DNA of 64,000 nucleotides from Natronococcus sp. A-GB7. GTDB lineage: Archaea; Halobacteriota; Halobacteria; Halobacteriales; Natrialbaceae. A program made the position numbers and the translations under genes. Below, piece by piece: positions 1 to 8,256 of the stretch. Below the pieces are notes generated by a model. The model saw nothing but the letters and a program-made list of their open reading frames with translations. It was not told the DNA's origin and did not search any database. Position 1 is the first letter of the stretch, and every line of letters begins with the position of its first letter. The DNA is taken from NCBI RefSeq assembly GCF_029688865.1, contig NZ_JARUKV010000001.1, positions 186,001 through 250,000 on the forward strand, in the 5' to 3' direction.

Positions 1-2
1 AG

Positions 3-89
3 CGGTTCGGGTTCGACGAGGTCGCCGCGGCCCACCGCCTGGGCGAGGACGGCGACTTCGTCGGGAAGCTGCTGCTGGTCACCGAGTGA
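3..89 (+). CDS. C-terminal fragment of a probable zinc-type alcohol dehydrogenase/quinone oxidoreductase
   Basis: Only the last 28 codons lie in the window, ending at the TGA at 87-89. The fragment contains FDEVAAAHRL and ends in GDFVGKLLLVTE, which resembles the final helix and strand of medium-chain dehydrogenase/reductase proteins, where the substrate-domain helix precedes a GKxVL strand. The gene starts outside the window, so substrate and cofactor cannot be judged. It converges on the lipoyl-protein gene. The family assignment rests on this short tail only. Confidence 0.45.
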   Translation, partial: RFGFDEVAAAHRLGEDGDFVGKLLLVTE

Positions 90-101
90 CGAGAGCCCCC
101 G

Positions 102-368
102 TTAGCCGGGAGCGACGTAAGCGAGGACGTCCTCGCGCGTGAGTTCGGCGTCCTCGCCGCGTTCGATCGCGACGAGTTCCCCAGTGACGGGAGCCGGCAC
201 GTCGATGCTGACCTTCTCGATCTGGATCTCGCAGATCGTCTCGCCCTCCTCGACCCGACGGCCCTCCCGGGCGAACCAGTTGACGACGACGGCCGTCTCG
301 TCGTCCTCGACGTCCTCGGGCCAGACGCCGCTCGCGGCGACGGCGACGCGGTCGTCGGTCCCGCTCAT
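102..368 (-). CDS. free-standing lipoyl-domain protein of a 2-oxoacid dehydrogenase operon
   Basis: An 88-residue protein made of a single biotinyl/lipoyl domain. The predicted lipoylated lysine is K52 in QIEKVSID, at the hairpin tip, followed by the usual second half (APVTGELVAI). There is no peripheral-subunit-binding domain and no acyltransferase catalytic domain, so this is a swinging-arm carrier rather than a complete E2. The start overlaps the stop of the E1 beta gene by 4 bases, so it is the last gene of the E1 alpha - E1 beta - lipoyl operon. By family logic it would carry the acyl group made by E1. The acyltransferase and dihydrolipoamide dehydrogenase must be encoded elsewhere or are not used. 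Confidence 0.85.
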   Translation of the reverse strand: MSGTDDRVAVAASGVWPEDVEDDETAVVVNWFAREGRRVEEGETICEIQIEKVSIDVPAPVTGELVAIERGEDAELTREDVLAYVAPG

Positions 369-1393
369 GCGTCGTGTGCGGAGCGAACCGCGCTTTCGAT
401 ATCCTCGCTATCCGGAACGACCTCGTTTTCCATCGGACGGGCGTAGGGCAGCGGTACGTCCGGCACCGCGACCCGCTCGACGGCCTCGAGGTCGGCGAGT
501 CCATCCTCGGCGACGCTGGCGATGATCTCGCCGGTGACGCCGTAGGACTGGTAGTCCTCGTCGACGACGACGAGTCGGCCCGTCTTCGCGACCGACTCGT
601 GGATCGTCTCCGTGTCGAGCGGTACCAGCGTCCGGAGGTCGATCACCTCGGCGTCGATCCCGTCCTCGGCAAGGGCGTCGGCGGCCTCGAGCGCCCGGTG
701 GACGTGCAGACCGAGCGTGACGACGGTGGCGTCCTCGCCCTCGCGTTTGACGTCGGCGCTGCCGAAGGGAATAGTATACTCCTCCTCGGGAACGGGCGTC
801 TTCGGGCCGTCGGGGGCGGGCATCCAGCCGATCCCCATCAGCCGCTTGTGGAAGAGGTAGACGACGGGATCGTCGTCCCGGATTGCGTTGTGCATCAGGC
901 CCTTGGCGTCGTAGGCCGTCGAGGGAACGACGACCTTCATTCCGGGAAGGTGGGCGAAGGTGCCGTACAGCGTCTGGGAGTGCTGGGCGGCGTCGTTGTA
1001 CGTGCCCCCGACTGCGGCCGTCAACACCATCGGGACGTTGACCGCCCCGCCGCTCATGTAGGTGTTTTTGGCCATCTGGTTGTAGATCTGGTCCATCGCG
1101 ACGCCGAAGAAGTCGACGAACATCAGCTCTGCAATGGGGCGCATCCCCTCCTGTGCGGCGCCGACGGCCGCGCCGAGGTAGGCCGTCTCGCTGATCGGCA
1201 CGTCCATGATCCGGTCGCGCCCGAACTCCTCGAGCAGCCCCTCCGTGCTGTCGAAGATGCCGCCGTAGTCGGCGACGTCCTCGCCCATGTAGAAGACCTC
1301 CTCGTCCTCGCGCATCTCGTGGGCGACGGCCTCGACCATCGCGCGGCTCATCGTCAGTTCGCGCTCGACCGCCCGCTGTTCCTGTTCCGACAT
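365..1393 (-). CDS. 2-oxoacid dehydrogenase E1 component, beta subunit
   Basis: 342 residues, the usual size for E1 beta of pyruvate, branched-chain or acetoin dehydrogenases. Typical family segments are present: GEDVADYGG near residue 40, DVPISETAYLG near 65 (cofactor region), HSQTLYGTFAHLPGMKVV near 138, and a C-terminal transketolase-C domain with DLRTLVPLD. With E1 alpha it forms the thiamine-diphosphate-dependent decarboxylase heterotetramer in the cytoplasm. Its ATG shares a base with the stop of the upstream E1 alpha gene, indicating translational coupling. The substrate (pyruvate, branched 2-oxoacid or acetoin) cannot be settled from sequence; the small set with a separate lipoyl protein leans towards an acetoin/branched-chain-like enzyme. 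Confidence 0.92.
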   Translation of the reverse strand: MSEQEQRAVERELTMSRAMVEAVAHEMREDEEVFYMGEDVADYGGIFDSTEGLLEEFGRDRIMDVPISETAYLGAAVGAAQEGMRPIAELMFVDFFGVAMDQIYNQMAKNTYMSGGAVNVPMVLTAAVGGTYNDAAQHSQTLYGTFAHLPGMKVVVPSTAYDAKGLMHNAIRDDDPVVYLFHKRLMGIGWMPAPDGPKTPVPEEEYTIPFGSADVKREGEDATVVTLGLHVHRALEAADALAEDGIDAEVIDLRTLVPLDTETIHESVAKTGRLVVVDEDYQSYGVTGEIIASVAEDGLADLEAVERVAVPDVPLPYARPMENEVVPDSEDIESAVRSAHDA

Positions 1394-2433
1394 CAGTCGT
1401 CACCTCCGGCGAGTTCGTGATCCGGCTCCTGGGCCGTCACGCCCGACGGCGGGTTGACGAAGACGTCCTCGTAGGCCGCGTCCGGATCGGGTTCGGGTTG
1501 CTCTTTCGCCCACTCGATGGCCTCGTCGACGCGCTCGCGGGCCTCCTCGCGGATCGCCTCGAGTTCGTCGTCCTCGACGCCCTCGCTTCGAAGGTCGTCG
1601 GCGAGGCGCTCGATCGAGTCGCGCTGCTCGGCGGCTGCCACGTCCTCGTCGGGCCGGTAGCTCTCGGGATCGCCCATGAAGTGACCCATCCGTCGGTGGA
1701 CCTGCACCTCGAGTAGCGTCGGCCCGTTGCCGGCTCGCGCCCGTCCGACGGCCTCCTTCGCAGCGTCGTAGACCGCCGTCGCGTCGTCGTAGTCGACGCG
1801 GACACCCGGCATGTCAAACCCGCCCGCTCGCCGGGAGCCGTCGGCGACGTCGGTGACGCGCTCTTTGGGCATGCTGATCGCCCAGTCGTTGTCCTCGATC
1901 ACGAAGACGACGGGGAGCTGCTGTACTGCGGCCAGGTTCAGCGACTCGAGGAAGGCGCCCTGGCTGATCGCCCCCTCGCCGAGGAAGGCGACGGCCACGC
2001 TGTCCTCGTTGCGCTTTTTCGCTGCGAGTCCCGCGCCGACCGCGGGCGGACAGCCCTGGGCGATGATCCCGCTGCAGGCGAAGCCAGCGTCGGGGTCGAA
2101 CAGGTGCATGTGCCCGCCCTTCCCGCTGCTCAGCCCGCTCTCCCGACCGAAGATCTCGGCGGTCATTCGCTTCAGATCGACCCCCTTCGCGATCGCGACG
2201 TGGTGGGGGCGGTGGGGCGCCGTCACGGTGTCGTCGTCGCGAAGGTGCCGACAGACGCCCGCCGCAGCGGCCTCCTGGCCCGCGGCGAGGTGTAACTCGC
2301 CGGGGATCGGCCCGGCCGAGATGTCGAACGCCGGCTGTTTGCCCTCGAGATACTCCTCCTGAAGCCGCTCCTCGTAGTATCGTGCCGTTGCCATCTCCTC
2401 GAACATTCCACGCAATACGTTACCAGCCACCAT
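1393..2433 (-). CDS. 2-oxoacid dehydrogenase E1 component, alpha subunit
   Basis: 346 residues from the ATG at 2433. An in-frame GTG at 2457 would add 8 residues, but a TATA-like stretch near 2460-2472 places the transcript start close to 2440, favouring 2433. The thiamine diphosphate motif is clear: FLGEGAISQGAFLESLNLAA followed by VIEDNDWAIS. The E1 alpha phosphorylation-loop-like region SMPKERVTDVADGSRRAGG and the histidine-rich PHRPHHVAIAKG segment are also present. It is the first gene of the operon and decarboxylates the 2-oxoacid together with E1 beta. Confidence 0.93.
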   Translation of the reverse strand: MVAGNVLRGMFEEMATARYYEERLQEEYLEGKQPAFDISAGPIPGELHLAAGQEAAAAGVCRHLRDDDTVTAPHRPHHVAIAKGVDLKRMTAEIFGRESGLSSGKGGHMHLFDPDAGFACSGIIAQGCPPAVGAGLAAKKRNEDSVAVAFLGEGAISQGAFLESLNLAAVQQLPVVFVIEDNDWAISMPKERVTDVADGSRRAGGFDMPGVRVDYDDATAVYDAAKEAVGRARAGNGPTLLEVQVHRRMGHFMGDPESYRPDEDVAAAEQRDSIERLADDLRSEGVEDDELEAIREEARERVDEAIEWAKEQPEPDPDAAYEDVFVNPPSGVTAQEPDHELAGGDD

Positions 2434-2544
2434 GATATGCGTCGCTACCATCGACACGAATTATCATATAGATGGTGTCCGCCGAGCCGTCGAAACTGCA
2501 GTGGACGGCACACAGCGTATACTCGGCCGCACGAATACAGTTAC
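2434..2544. promoter_or_regulatory. divergent promoter region between E1 alpha and the bat-like regulator
   Basis: The 111-base gap separates the E1 operon (minus strand) from an HTH gene (plus strand). An AT-rich core, aattatcatatagat (about 2459-2473), is the only low-GC stretch. Read on the minus strand it gives a TATA-like box about 30 bases before the E1 alpha start. The plus-strand gene would then start from tacagttac close to its ATG. That the neighbouring regulator controls this region is inference. Confidence 0.5.
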
Positions 2545-3201
2545 ATGAGCGTTATCGTCGAGTTCAGCATCGCGACCGAGGAGTTCGTTTTCGGCTCGGC
2601 CCTCGAGACGGTCGAGCACATGGAGATCGAACTCGAGGCGATCGTTCCCGTCGGAGGGCAGGTCGTGCCGTACTTCTGGGCGACCGGAGAGGGGTTCGAG
2701 GCGTTCGAGCGCCACGTCGGCTCGGACCCGGGCATCGAGAGCATCGCCCAGATCGATCGGATCGACGGCACCGCGCTGTACCGGGCGGTGTGGTCCGGCG
2801 ACGCCGACGGCCTGCTGGAGGGACTCGCCGACTCGGAGGCCGTCGTCCTCGAGGCGATGACGACGGAGGCAGGCTGGTACTTTCGGGTCCGGTTTTCGAG
2901 CAACGAACTGGTCGAGCGGTTCTCCGAGTACTGCACCGAGCGGTCGATCTCGATCCGCGTCGATCGGGTCCACCCCCTCGCGGAGGCCCCGCGGGCGGGC
3001 CGGCGCTTCGAACTCACGCCCGGTCAGCGGGAGGCGATCGTCCTCGCGGTCCAGCGGGGCTACTTCGAGGTGCCGCGGGAGACCGATCTCACCGCGATCG
3101 CCGACGAGCTGGGGATCTCCCAGCAGGCGGCCTCCGAGCGCGTCCGCCGCGGCGCCAACGCGGTGCTCCGGGCCGCCCTCCCCATCCCCCAATCGGAGTG
3201 A
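2545..3201 (+). CDS. bacterio-opsin-activator-type (HTH_10) transcriptional regulator
   Basis: 218 residues from the ATG at 2545; a longer open frame upstream runs into the promoter and is unlikely to be translated. The C-terminal HTH_10 domain (about residues 155-210) has the family pattern LTPGQREAIVLAVQRGYFEV, then PRETDLTAIADELGISQQAA and SERVRRG. The N-terminal about 150 residues match the small-molecule or redox-sensing domain typical of haloarchaeal bat-like proteins, with no recognised ligand. It is divergent from the E1 operon, so local control of that operon is plausible. Confidence 0.85.
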   Translation: MSVIVEFSIATEEFVFGSALETVEHMEIELEAIVPVGGQVVPYFWATGEGFEAFERHVGSDPGIESIAQIDRIDGTALYRAVWSGDADGLLEGLADSEAVVLEAMTTEAGWYFRVRFSSNELVERFSEYCTERSISIRVDRVHPLAEAPRAGRRFELTPGQREAIVLAVQRGYFEVPRETDLTAIADELGISQQAASERVRRGANAVLRAALPIPQSE

Positions 3202-3279
3202 CCGGCTCTCGCCGCTCCTTATAAACTCGTTGTCGTAACCACCCGACGTTAGAAACGGAACGGCTGTTTACCCCAGTTT

Positions 3280-3630
3280 ATGATGTCTCCCGGCCACGAC
3301 GCGTCCGACGCGGTCGACGGGATCCACGACGTCTGCGCTCACCGGACTCGGCGGCGGCTCCTCCGCGTTCTCCGATCGCGGCCCGAGACGACCCTCGAGG
3401 CCGTCGCCGCGGCGCTCGCCGAGAGCGGAGACGACGTTCGACCGTCGGAGCGAACCAGGCTCGAGGTCGCGCTCTACCACTGGCACCTGCCGAAGATGGC
3501 GGATCGGGGTGTGATCGAGTACGACCCGGAAACCGGACGGATTCGAACGAACGGCGCGACGCGCGCCGCCTGGAGTCTGCTCCGGGCGCAAGAGGAGACG
3601 GATCGATCGAACCGAACCGACGGTCGGTGA
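3280..3630 (+). CDS. small winged-helix protein, DUF7344 type
   Basis: 116 residues, starting ATGATG. The core reads HRTRRRLLRVLRSRPETTLE followed by VALYHWHLPKMADRGVIEYD, the pattern of the haloarchaeal DUF7344 winged helix (an 'ALYHxHLPKLxxxGxVEYD' block). There is no membrane segment, unlike the relative at 54083-54694. It is probably a DNA-binding regulator with unknown target. It stands alone and converges on the small membrane protein gene. Confidence 0.7.
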   Translation: MMSPGHDASDAVDGIHDVCAHRTRRRLLRVLRSRPETTLEAVAAALAESGDDVRPSERTRLEVALYHWHLPKMADRGVIEYDPETGRIRTNGATRAAWSLLRAQEETDRSNRTDGR

Positions 3631-3640
3631 CCAGCCGAAG

Positions 3641-3850
3641 CTATCGAAGCCCGGCGAGCACCAGCACGATTCCCAGCAACGCACCGACCGCGACGAGCCC
3701 GAGGCCCGTAGCACCGATCATCTCGGCAGACGTCCAGCCGGTGATCTGGTCCTCGTAGGTCATCGCTCCGGCAGAGACGACCAGCGAGAGTCCCGCGCCG
3801 AAGATCGTTGTCGCCAGGTCCACGCCGAACGGATTTCCGATATCGACCAT
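3641..3850 (-). CDS. small two-helix membrane protein of unknown function
   Basis: 69 residues with two hydrophobic segments, about 14-29 (TTIFGAGLSLVVSAGA) and 45-68 (GATGLGLVAVGALLGIVLVL), joined by a short polar loop. Codon use is GC-rich at third positions as in its neighbours. I do not recognise a family. It lies tail-to-tail with the DUF7344 gene. Confidence 0.6.
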   Translation of the reverse strand: MVDIGNPFGVDLATTIFGAGLSLVVSAGAMTYEDQITGWTSAEMIGATGLGLVAVGALLGIVLVLAGLR

Positions 3851-3962
3851 ATCGCCAGTGGACTACCGGTGCGGATACGATCCGTGCCGTCTCTCGCAGA
3901 CGGTATTTGTACTTTGCTGAGCGGTCCTCGAGGCGGCTGAGCGCGACCGTCGACGGCGACCG

Positions 3963-4202
3963 TCAACTCTCGTTCTCGTCGTCCCGTTCGTCGGGGCTGC
4001 CACCGGTCTCGTTCTCCTCGTCGATCGGGCTCCCGCCGCCGCCGTTGGAGTCGTTCGCCTCGTCCGGGTGGTCGATCTGGTCGTCGTCCTCGCCGTCGTC
4101 GTCGCTACAGCCGGCCAGCGCGGCCAGCGAGCCGACCGCAGCCAGGCCGGAGAGTTTCATCGCGTCTCTGCGCTCGAGGGGCAACTGTGAGTCCTCGGTC
4201 AT
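3963..4202 (-). CDS. small Tat-type acidic lipoprotein
   Basis: 79 residues from the ATG at 4202. The N-terminus carries a twin-arginine motif (RRDAMKL) and a hydrophobic stretch ending in the lipobox LAGC, so C32 is the likely lipidated residue. The mature part is only about 47 residues of Asp, Glu, Gly, Ser and Asn with no fold visible. Haloarchaea export many such lipoproteins by the Tat route. Longer open frames through this region are frame shadows of the dehydrogenase gene on the other strand. Confidence 0.65.
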   Translation of the reverse strand: MTEDSQLPLERRDAMKLSGLAAVGSLAALAGCSDDDGEDDDQIDHPDEANDSNGGGGSPIDEENETGGSPDERDDENES

Positions 4203-4304
4203 CGGATACGTCGAGGTTCTCGACTCGCATGGATAGCCCTCGTGCTTGCGGGATCGGACGGGCGATCGAACGCCTTTTGCGACGCCGTCGGGTACGGTAC
4301 CCCA

Positions 4305-5057
4305 ATGGACGTACTGATCGTCGGCGCGGGGGCCATGGGGACGTGGTTCGGCGGCGCCGTCGACGCCGACGTCGCCTTCGCCGACGTCGATCCGGCGACC
4401 GCCGTCGCGGCCGCGGACGCCGTCGGGGGCGAGGCCGTCCCCCTCGAGGACGGGGATATCTACGACGTCGTCTGTATCGCGGTGCCCCTCTCCTACGCCG
4501 ACGAGGCGATCGCCGCTCACGCCTCGCGAGCGAGCGATGCGATAGTCGACGTCTCGGGGGCGATGGCCGACCCGCTCGCGGCGATGGCTCGCCACGCACC
4601 CGATCTCGAGCGTGCGAGCCTTCACCCGCTCTTTGCGCCCGAACGGGCGCCGGGCTCGATCGCGGTCGTCCGCGAGAACGCGGGACCGACGACCGCGGCG
4701 ATGTTCGAGGCCCTCGAGGACCGGGGCAACGATCTCGTCGAGACGACGCCCGAAGAGCACGACGAGGCGATGGAGACGGTTCAGTCGGCGACCCACGCCG
4801 CCGTTCTCGCGTTCGCGCTGGCGGCCAGAGACGTGCCCGACGGGTTCGAGACGCCGGTCTACGAGGAACTGCGAGCGCTCGCGGCGCGGGTAACCGAGGG
4901 AACGCCTCGAGTCTACGCCGACATCCAGGAAACCTTCGACGGCGCCGACGCGGTCGCCGACGCCGCTCGAGCGCTCGCCGACGCCGACCACGACGAGTTC
5001 GAGGATCTGTACGCGGCGGCGGCACGGAAGCTACGCGAGGAGGGTGATCACGAATGA
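4305..5057 (+). CDS. tyrA: TyrA-like prephenate/arogenate dehydrogenase
   Basis: 250 residues from MDVLIVGAGAMG, an N-terminal Rossmann dinucleotide site (GAGAMGTWFGG). The segment RASLHPLFAPER matches the 'HP(M/L)FGP' block of prephenate dehydrogenases, and an all-helical C-terminal dimerisation domain follows. It would convert prephenate to 4-hydroxyphenylpyruvate in tyrosine synthesis. Its last bases overlap the start of the methyltransferase gene (ATGA, 5054-5057). The start was chosen because the Rossmann strand begins at once; upstream in-frame codons lie in the promoter. The protein is on the short side for TyrA, and no ACT domain is present. Confidence 0.8.
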   Translation: MDVLIVGAGAMGTWFGGAVDADVAFADVDPATAVAAADAVGGEAVPLEDGDIYDVVCIAVPLSYADEAIAAHASRASDAIVDVSGAMADPLAAMARHAPDLERASLHPLFAPERAPGSIAVVRENAGPTTAAMFEALEDRGNDLVETTPEEHDEAMETVQSATHAAVLAFALAARDVPDGFETPVYEELRALAARVTEGTPRVYADIQETFDGADAVADAARALADADHDEFEDLYAAAARKLREEGDHE

Positions 5058-6520
5058 CCGACCAACGAGAGGCGATCCGTTCGAACGCGAAGTACCTGCG
5101 AAACGTCCGGCCGATCGATCCAGAGGAGATCTGCGACTACGTCGAGGGCAGCCCCCATCCGGCGGTCGTCCGCCAGCACCTCCGGGAGGACGCCGTCTCG
5201 CTGGGCCTGCTCGAGCGCGAGGACGGCACCTTCGTTCCGGTCGGAGACGAGCCCGTAAGCCCGCGTCGCGGCCCCGTCGAGCGCTTTCCCGACCGCTACG
5301 GGGAGCGACTCGAGGACCTGCTCGTCGACCGCTACGGCGTCGACTGGCATCGCGACGGAACGGGACAGCTCCTGCGGTCGACGATCCGCCGGTTCAAATC
5401 CCGCTACCTCGAGGGCCGACCCGTCGAGTACGACGACGACGTCGCTGCGGGCTACGCGATCTACCACCTGCCCGGCTACTACGCGGCGGTACAGTACGCG
5501 CTCGACGATCTGGCCGAGCGAGGGCTGCTAAACCGGGAGCTTCGGGTCCTCGATATCGGGGCCGGCGTCGGCGGCCCCGCCCTCGGGCTCTGTGACTACC
5601 TTCCCGACGACGCCGTCCTCGAGTACCACGCGATCGAGCCCAGCGCGGCCGCCGACGTCCTCGAGGGGCTGCTCGAGGAGACGGGCCGGAACGTCCACTC
5701 GACGATCCACCGCGACCCCGTCGAGGACGTCGACCTCGATTCGATCGGCGACGGCGAGGGGTTCGACCTCGTGTTCGCCTGCAACGTCCTGAGCGAGCTC
5801 GCGGACGCCGAGGCGGTCGCCCGTTCGGCGCTCGAGTCGCTCGCACCCGACGGCACGTTCCTCGGGATGGCGCCCGCAGACAGGAACACGAGCATCGAGC
5901 TCCGCGAACTCGAGCGCGACCTCGAAGGGACGACGGTCGTCCCCTCGAGCGCTGACGACGGCTCCGCCCGCGAGGTCACCGTCTACGGGCCGACGGTTCG
6001 GCTCTGGCCCGGGGCGACGCCGACCGATCGGGGCTGGTCGTTCGATGCCCGCCCCGATCTGGCGGTGCCGTCGTTCCAGCGCAGGCTCGACGAGGCGACG
6101 CCGGAGGACGACGCCGACCACGCCCCCGGCGAGTTCGTCAACGTCGATGTCCAGTTCTCCTACTCGCTGCTCCGTCTGGATGGGACACGCCGGATCGAGA
6201 TCGACCTCGCGACCAGCGACCGGGCGAAGATGGCCGAGACGGAGCGCCACGTCACGAACCGGGTCGACCTCGCCGCGGCGAAGCTCAGTCGCTCGCTTTC
6301 GGCCGAGGACGCGAACCCGCTGTTCAAGATCAGCGACGGCAGCGAGACCGTCGATCACTACGCCGTGCTCACCCGGGAGAGCTCGCTCAACCGGCCGCTG
6401 GTCGAGGCCGACTACGGCGAGGTGCTCACCTTCGAGGGGATCCTGGTCCTCTGGAACGACGACGAGGAGGCCTACAACCTGGTCGTCGACGAGGAGACGA
6501 TCGTCGACCGGATCGGGTAG
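5054..6520 (+). CDS. Rsm22-family small-subunit ribosomal methyltransferase
   Basis: 488 residues. A central SAM-binding site (LRVLDIGAGVGGPALGLC, residues 163-180) is followed by the FACNVLSEL block at 241-249, the order seen in Rsm22 proteins that bind or methylate small-subunit rRNA. The N-terminal 120 residues look helical and HTH-like. The four-cysteine Fe-S motif described in mitochondrial and some bacterial Rsm22 proteins is not visible; cysteines are few and scattered. It is coupled to the tyrA-like gene by a 4-base overlap, though the two functions are unrelated. Confidence 0.8.
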   Translation: MTDQREAIRSNAKYLRNVRPIDPEEICDYVEGSPHPAVVRQHLREDAVSLGLLEREDGTFVPVGDEPVSPRRGPVERFPDRYGERLEDLLVDRYGVDWHRDGTGQLLRSTIRRFKSRYLEGRPVEYDDDVAAGYAIYHLPGYYAAVQYALDDLAERGLLNRELRVLDIGAGVGGPALGLCDYLPDDAVLEYHAIEPSAAADVLEGLLEETGRNVHSTIHRDPVEDVDLDSIGDGEGFDLVFACNVLSELADAEAVARSALESLAPDGTFLGMAPADRNTSIELRELERDLEGTTVVPSSADDGSAREVTVYGPTVRLWPGATPTDRGWSFDARPDLAVPSFQRRLDEATPEDDADHAPGEFVNVDVQFSYSLLRLDGTRRIEIDLATSDRAKMAETERHVTNRVDLAAAKLSRSLSAEDANPLFKISDGSETVDHYAVLTRESSLNRPLVEADYGEVLTFEGILVLWNDDEEAYNLVVDEETIVDRIG

Positions 6521-6568
6521 GTCGCCCCTTCCGGAGCCCTTTTCGCGCCCCCGTCCGAGAACCTCGAT

Positions 6569-7375
6569 ATGAGCGACACTCTCGAGATCCTGTTGACGAA
6601 CGACGACGGGATCGACAGCACGGGAATCAGAGCCCTCCACGACGCCCTCGCCGAGCACGCGAACGTTACCGTCGTAGCGCCCGCGAACGACCAGAGCGCC
6701 TGCGGCCGATCGATCTCCCACGCAGTCGACGTCCGGGAGCACGAACTCGGCTACGCCGTCGAGGGGACGCCGGCCGACTGCGTCGTCGCCGGCCTGGCCG
6801 AACTCGGCCCCAAGCCGGATCTCGTCGTCGCCGGCTGTAACGAGGGGGCGAACCTCGGCGAGTACGTCCTCGGACGATCGGGAACGATCAGCGCGGCCGT
6901 CGAGGCCGCGTTCTTCGACGTGCCGGCGATCGCGACCTCGCTGTACGTTCCGCTGGGCGACATCTCGTTCGACGAAATCGAGCTCGAGCCCGCGGATTTC
7001 GCGGAGGCGACCCGCGTTACCTCTTATCTCACCGAACATGCCCTCGACTCGGGGGTCTTCGAGCATGCGGCGTATCTGAACGTCAACGTTCCCCTGCCGG
7101 ACACCGATCCCGCACCGATCGAGATCACCCATCCGTCGAAGCGCTACGAGATGGACGCCGAGCGAAACGGTGATGCCATCCACCTCACCGACCGGGTCTG
7201 GGAGTCGATGGACCCCGAGACGATCCCCGATCCTGAGGGGACGGATCGCCGGGCCGTCGCCGAGGGCCGGATCAGCGTCTCGCCGCTGACGGCACCGCAC
7301 TCGACGAACCACCACGAGGCGCTCGAGGCGCTGGCCGAAACCTACCTCGAGACGGTCACCGCGGCCAGCAGGTAA
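6569..7375 (+). CDS. surE: 5'/3'-nucleotidase SurE
   Basis: 268 residues with the N-terminal metal-binding motif LLTNDDGID, the block VVAGCNEGANLGEYVLGRSG and the closing ISVSPLTAPHS of the SurE fold. It dephosphorylates nucleoside monophosphates with a divalent cation. The ATG at 6569 is 48 bases after the methyltransferase stop, so it may be co-transcribed or have its own start. Length matches archaeal SurE. Confidence 0.92.
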   Translation: MSDTLEILLTNDDGIDSTGIRALHDALAEHANVTVVAPANDQSACGRSISHAVDVREHELGYAVEGTPADCVVAGLAELGPKPDLVVAGCNEGANLGEYVLGRSGTISAAVEAAFFDVPAIATSLYVPLGDISFDEIELEPADFAEATRVTSYLTEHALDSGVFEHAAYLNVNVPLPDTDPAPIEITHPSKRYEMDAERNGDAIHLTDRVWESMDPETIPDPEGTDRRAVAEGRISVSPLTAPHSTNHHEALEALAETYLETVTAASR

Positions 7376-7611
7376 ACTCGGCGCGATCCGGAACTGTTTC
7401 TGTCTCCGCCGTCCTCCTGTTCGTACGACGCGCTCGGGAACCGATACTGGCGCTCGTACCGGGACAGAACCCTCTGGGACCACTGTCGCAACGTCGACGC
7501 CGACGGACCCCGTCGTCCTCGCGAACCGGTTCGGTCGACTTGCGCCTCGCAAGGCCGTCGCTATTCGGCCGTGATCGCATGAGCACAAACCGAACTCGAC
7601 AGCAGACCAAG
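7376..7611. other. intergenic region without a supported gene
   Basis: Between surE and the promoter of the next gene I see no coding frame with haloarchaeal codon bias and no RNA gene. Open frames on the minus strand here are compositional. Confidence 0.5.
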
Positions 7612-7619
7612 TATATAAC
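7612..7619 (+). promoter_or_regulatory. TATA box of the winged-helix gene at 7688
   Basis: The sequence tatataac stands out from GC-rich surroundings. It predicts a transcript start near 7640, giving a leader of about 45 bases that ends in a strong Shine-Dalgarno site, GGAGG at 7673-7677, 10 bases before the ATG. Confidence 0.6.
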
Positions 7620-7687
7620 GGACCGAACACAAGTGCAAGGTAGACCGACGTTCAAGCAGCGATACTCGCAGCGGAGGAGATCAACAG

Positions 7688-8083
7688 ATGGTATTTAACA
7701 CACTCTGGACCCGGCTCTCGTCGCTCTGGTCGAACGAGTCAGCCGGCGCCGACGACGCCGACTCCGGGACGGAACCGGAGACGGGGTCGACCGAAGAGCA
7801 ACGAAACGAAACACTGAGCTACGCCGAACAGATCGAGTACGGCACGGACGATCGCCAGCTCCCCGACGACGACAAGGTGTTGCGCCTGCTCGTCAAACGC
7901 GGCGGGCGCGTCGACGAATCGACGGTCCTCGAGGAGACCGACTGGTCGGAAGAACACCTGCGCGAGGTCGTCGAACGAATGGAGGACGAGGACCAGGTCA
8001 GCGCGATCACGGTGGGACAGAAGCGCGTGATCTGCCGGCGCGGGTTCGAGCCGAAGGGATACCGCTCTCACCTCAACGAGTAG
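7688..8083 (+). CDS. winged-helix protein of unknown target
   Basis: 131 residues. After a polar, acidic first half, residues 58-125 form a winged helix: DDKVLRLLVKRGGRVDESTV, then EETDWSEEHLREVVERMEDE and a wing ending in VGQKRVICRRG. The family resembles haloarchaeal DUF7343-like regulators. A strong ribosome site (GGAGG, 7673-7677) supports the ATG. It stands alone upstream of the tungsten enzyme gene; whether it controls that gene is unknown. Confidence 0.7.
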   Translation: MVFNTLWTRLSSLWSNESAGADDADSGTEPETGSTEEQRNETLSYAEQIEYGTDDRQLPDDDKVLRLLVKRGGRVDESTVLEETDWSEEHLREVVERMEDEDQVSAITVGQKRVICRRGFEPKGYRSHLNE

Positions 8084-8256
8084 TCGGAGTTCGGATCGTG
8101 TTCGAGACGAGTGATTACCAGAGACGTCTCCTCGCGCCTTCCGCTCGAGTGCGCCGCCCGGTGCTCGAATCGTTCGAAACGGTCTTCGGGCGAGATTTCT
8201 ACCCCCGTGGCCGGGATCGATCGCGACCGGAGCGATTCGACCGACGGCCGACTGTT

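Noticed and set aside
5528-7630. 700-codon open frame on the minus strand
   Set aside because: Antisense of the Rsm22-type gene and surE; no recognisable protein features.
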